From positions 2,982 to 34,740 of the forward strand of contig NWUY0300009927.1 in the NCBI GenBank assembly GCA_004151065.3: a DNA stretch of 31,759 bases. The letters are read 5' to 3'. The stretch is from Larix sibirica. Lineage: Eukaryota > Streptophyta > Pinopsida > Pinales > Pinaceae. This document shows positions 29,541 to 31,759 of the stretch, one piece after another; position 1 is the stretch's first letter, and each line of letters opens with the position of its first letter. A model generated the notes under the pieces. That model did not search any database and had not been told where the DNA came from. It was given only the letters and a program-made list of their open reading frames with translations. Position numbers and translations under genes: made by a program.

Positions 29541-29712
29541 CAACCATTGGTCCCAACTAGTACAACTCTATCCATTGTGATCCTCCCATGCTCAAAACAA
29601 GGCAAACAAAGACACCAAATATGTCAAACAAACCCACACTTTGACCAACAAGTTCATTGTATTTAATATAAATCCAATGCCAAGTACAAGTAACAACACG
29701 ATCATCATCATG

Positions 29713-29984
29713 TTTTGCACAAGTTTCAAGTTGGTGACAAGGTATGGTTGCACGTGTATAAAGAATGCCCCATAAGACCCCACATAAAGTTCAATCCTCT
29801 TCGACGTGGCCCTTATATAATCTCCAAGGATATGGGTGACGATAATTTTAAATTTAATCTCCCACCTTTACTCAGATTACACCACGTCCTTAATGTGGAG
29901 TTTCTTCAACCATACTTTCCACCTATTTTGGACACCTTAGAGGTGGAAAATCACTTAGTCACTATAGAGTTCAACCCTTACTAA
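29713..29984 (+). pseudogene. Gypsy integrase C-terminal region
   Basis: An 89-codon open frame: LHKFQVGDKVWLHVYKECPI, KFNPLRRGPYIISKDMGDDN, FKFNLPPLLRLHHVLNVEFL, QPYFPPILDTLEV. The GDKVWLH, RRGPY, LPP...H-x-V-x-NV-x-x-L-x-PY pattern is the non-catalytic DNA-binding C-terminus of gypsy integrases. It is the longest undamaged piece of this element. Confidence 0.88.
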
Positions 29985-30030
29985 ATTGAGGAAACCATAG
30001 TGGTCTAGGTCATGGACATCAAGTTAAGAG

Positions 30031-30694
30031 TGGCAGGTATGGGGGATTCTCTTAGGATTCGATGGAAATTGAATTGAGTTATTCATGGGGACTATAAACA
30101 ATGACAACTAACCAATATGAGATAAACATCTTGTTCCTACAAATTTTACTTCTACAATCCCACCAAATCAAGTCTATCGTGATTTTTGGAGACTCCTTCT
30201 TCATGTATAGTCAAGCAAGGAAGGAGATACCTAAGGAGGGCACAACATTGTCCATAGATTTTTAACGAGTTCATGGACTTCTTGCCTTCGTGGACGAGGT
30301 TAAGATCTTCCATGTACAAAGGGAAAACAATGCCATGGTAGATCACATGGATAATGAACTTATTTATTTAGGGAAAGGGGTCTTGGTAAAAAATGGGGGA
30401 CTCCGTTAGATGTTTGGATCCCCTAAACCTCCTATGGTCACACATATTATTCATTTCCTTAAGTATATGGTCCACCCCCTAACCATGGAAGGTGGTAAAG
30501 GAAAGGATATTAACGGGTTTAAAAGCTTGGAGCATGAGCACCTTGGATGTCATATTGGCCAACATCAAGTGAAAGGGAGAATTAACTCTCCCTTGTCCCT
30601 ATTGTTCCCTCGCTCTTACACCTTTAGTGATCTCAAGCATGTTTCTATTTATAGTGCAATTATTGTAGCCCTCTTGTAGAGGTATGATAATCTT
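30031..30694. other. Gypsy 3' untranslated region, no gene recognised
   Basis: There are short frames in several phases. The 89-codon frame at 30410-30679 has no recognisable motif. Confidence 0.4.
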
Positions 30695-30706
30695 AAGGGG
30701 AGAAGG
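30695..30706 (+). promoter_or_regulatory. Candidate gypsy polypurine tract
   Basis: AAGGGGAGAAGG lies about 670 bp after the end of pol and six bases before TGTGATGC (30713), a plausible LTR start. Confidence 0.4.
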
Positions 30707-30712
30707 TTCTAG

Positions 30713-31759
30713 TGTGATGCTTTTGGATGGATTTTTTTGTGTATGTTGGCTTGAAGGCCTCATGGAGGATTTTTATCAGTGAGTATTTCTCCGATTGGAG
30801 TTGCACCCTCATCCTTTAGGAGATTATAAACTCACTTTTGATAGGGGAAGTGTGCCTATCCTCCCTGGTTTTTTCCTCTCCATGTTTAGTGTTTCCATCC
30901 TTGAATTTTTGTTTGGTTTTTTTAGAGAATTCCACTAGGTGTTATATTTGCTTTGGGTTGAGGATTGTTTTCATTTTCACAAGTCCTCCTAGAATTCCTT
31001 TAAGAAGAATTTTGGTTGAGGTTTGGACCCCCACAAATATCTATTTTTCCTTGGAAGAGACTCAAGGGAATATGTCAATTGGAACTATTATGGTAGTATG
31101 TATAGCAAACCCCTCTAGCTCAAGTTGGCATAGTGGAAAAGGGAATGGAGAGATGAAAAAGATATCGAGACAAGTGGCAGGGCACCTAGAAGTAATGAGG
31201 TAGGCCATTGAATACCTCAATATTCACATGGAAACAATATGAATTGGAAGCTAAACTTGACGATTAAAGTTGGGATATGATAAGCTATCATGCAACTCCT
31301 AAAATGCACTATAATATCATTTTGGTGTTTTTGCACAACCCTTGATCTATGGTAGGGTAGCCAAATGTCTGCATGTGTTTAATGAAGGATAGGGATATTA
31401 AAGAAAATACCATGCAACATACTACATTAGCATTGTTGGAATAACCAAATGCATGTGGAGACCGAGGCCCTCATTGAGATGATGTATCTATGGAGGAAGC
31501 CACAATGGGCATAAATTTGGTCTTGGTTAACTTTTTTTAATGTTTTAACTGCATTTTGTTACTAGGATAGTATGTAAGGCAATATAGCTATAGGTATAAT
31601 AGGAAATCCTTAGCTTCTACTTGCAATGTATGTCATTATGAAGAATAGGTGTTTTGGACAAGCTCAACGGAGTAATTTTGTTAAGTTTTTTTAAATCCTT
31701 GCATTATTTGTAGGTTGTCTAGTCTTCCAACTGTTAGGATATTTTAATACTCCATCCTT
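30713..31759 (+). repeat. Possible gypsy 3' LTR start, right end unknown
   Basis: TGTGATGC follows the candidate polypurine tract. TATAAACT at 30825-30832 could be the LTR TATA box. The other LTR is not in the window, so the end cannot be placed. The 121-codon frame at 30838-31203 is F/L/V-rich and unassigned. 31204-31759 shows nothing I can support. Confidence 0.3.

Larger units (their letters stand above)
26850..30030 (+). mobile_element. Ty3/gypsy LTR retrotransposon, decayed pol region
   Basis: Segments of a single gypsy polyprotein appear in the right order and at natural spacing on the plus strand: protease, RT, RNase H, integrase with its C-terminal region. Dozens of stops and frameshifts separate them. 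The integrase C-terminal part (GDKVWLH...) and the short tail after 29984 suit a plant gypsy lineage; a chromodomain could not be confirmed. No 5' LTR or gag is recognised in the window. A candidate polypurine tract and 3' LTR start lie near 30695-30713. Confidence 0.85.

Noticed and set aside
30838-31203. 121-codon plus-strand frame near the right end
   Set aside because: It lies in the presumed gypsy LTR region and is F/L-rich from T-rich DNA; the Ser/Lys-rich end shows no gag motif.

Overview
This window looks like nuclear DNA of a seed plant. It is AT-rich and gene-poor, and transposable elements at several stages of decay fill most of it. The plant evidence is an L1-type LINE with a fused RNase H, a Ty3/gypsy polyprotein remnant, Ty1/copia-like LTRs, and fragments of 4-coumarate:CoA ligase (4CL) and an ABCG half-transporter. 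The spacing, old insertions and isolated pseudo-exons would suit a large genome such as a gymnosperm's, but that is only an inference. I see no prokaryotic operon, CRISPR array, rRNA or tRNA gene.

Layout. 1-1744: intron-like DNA, then the last exon (1395-1744) of an unnamed conserved plant protein. 1725-3155: a 478-bp unit present three times in tandem, starting inside that exon's stop region. 3156-5597: mostly unassigned, with a short open frame at 4129-4341 and a minus-strand ABCG ATP-binding-domain pseudogene at 4861-5215. 5598-11418: a minus-strand LTR retrotransposon whose LTRs begin TGTTGAGA and end TCTCAACA or close to it. It has a recognisable primer binding site and polypurine tract and is itself heavily invaded. 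A 1,060-bp element with perfect 35-bp inverted ends lies in its interior, next to a separate plus-strand copia-like LTR. Its 5' LTR holds a poly(A) retrocopy and a second insertion carrying a non-LTR C-terminal remnant.

11419-13404: a dispersed repeat, then an isolated 4CL exon 2 pseudogene with both splice borders still visible. 13405-20116: a near full-length L1-type LINE of about 6.7 kb inside a perfect 17-bp target-site duplication. It has a collapsed ORF1, an ORF2 (endonuclease, reverse transcriptase, zinc-binding region, RNase H) broken by stops and frameshifts, an extra downstream coding region ('ORF3', 18725-19655), and a 3' tail with 58-bp repeats and poly(A). 20117-26850: non-coding, with several tandem repeats and a second copy of the dispersed repeat. 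26850-30030: a badly decayed Ty3/gypsy pol (protease, RT, RNase H, integrase) with its catalytic residues replaced, followed by a possible polypurine tract and 3' LTR start near 30713.

No gene in the window is demonstrably intact. The exon at 1395-1744 is the best candidate for part of a living gene. The most unusual signal is the ORF3-like region of the LINE, downstream of RNase H, which I could not assign to a known family. The clearest structural result is the order of nested insertions in 5598-11418.
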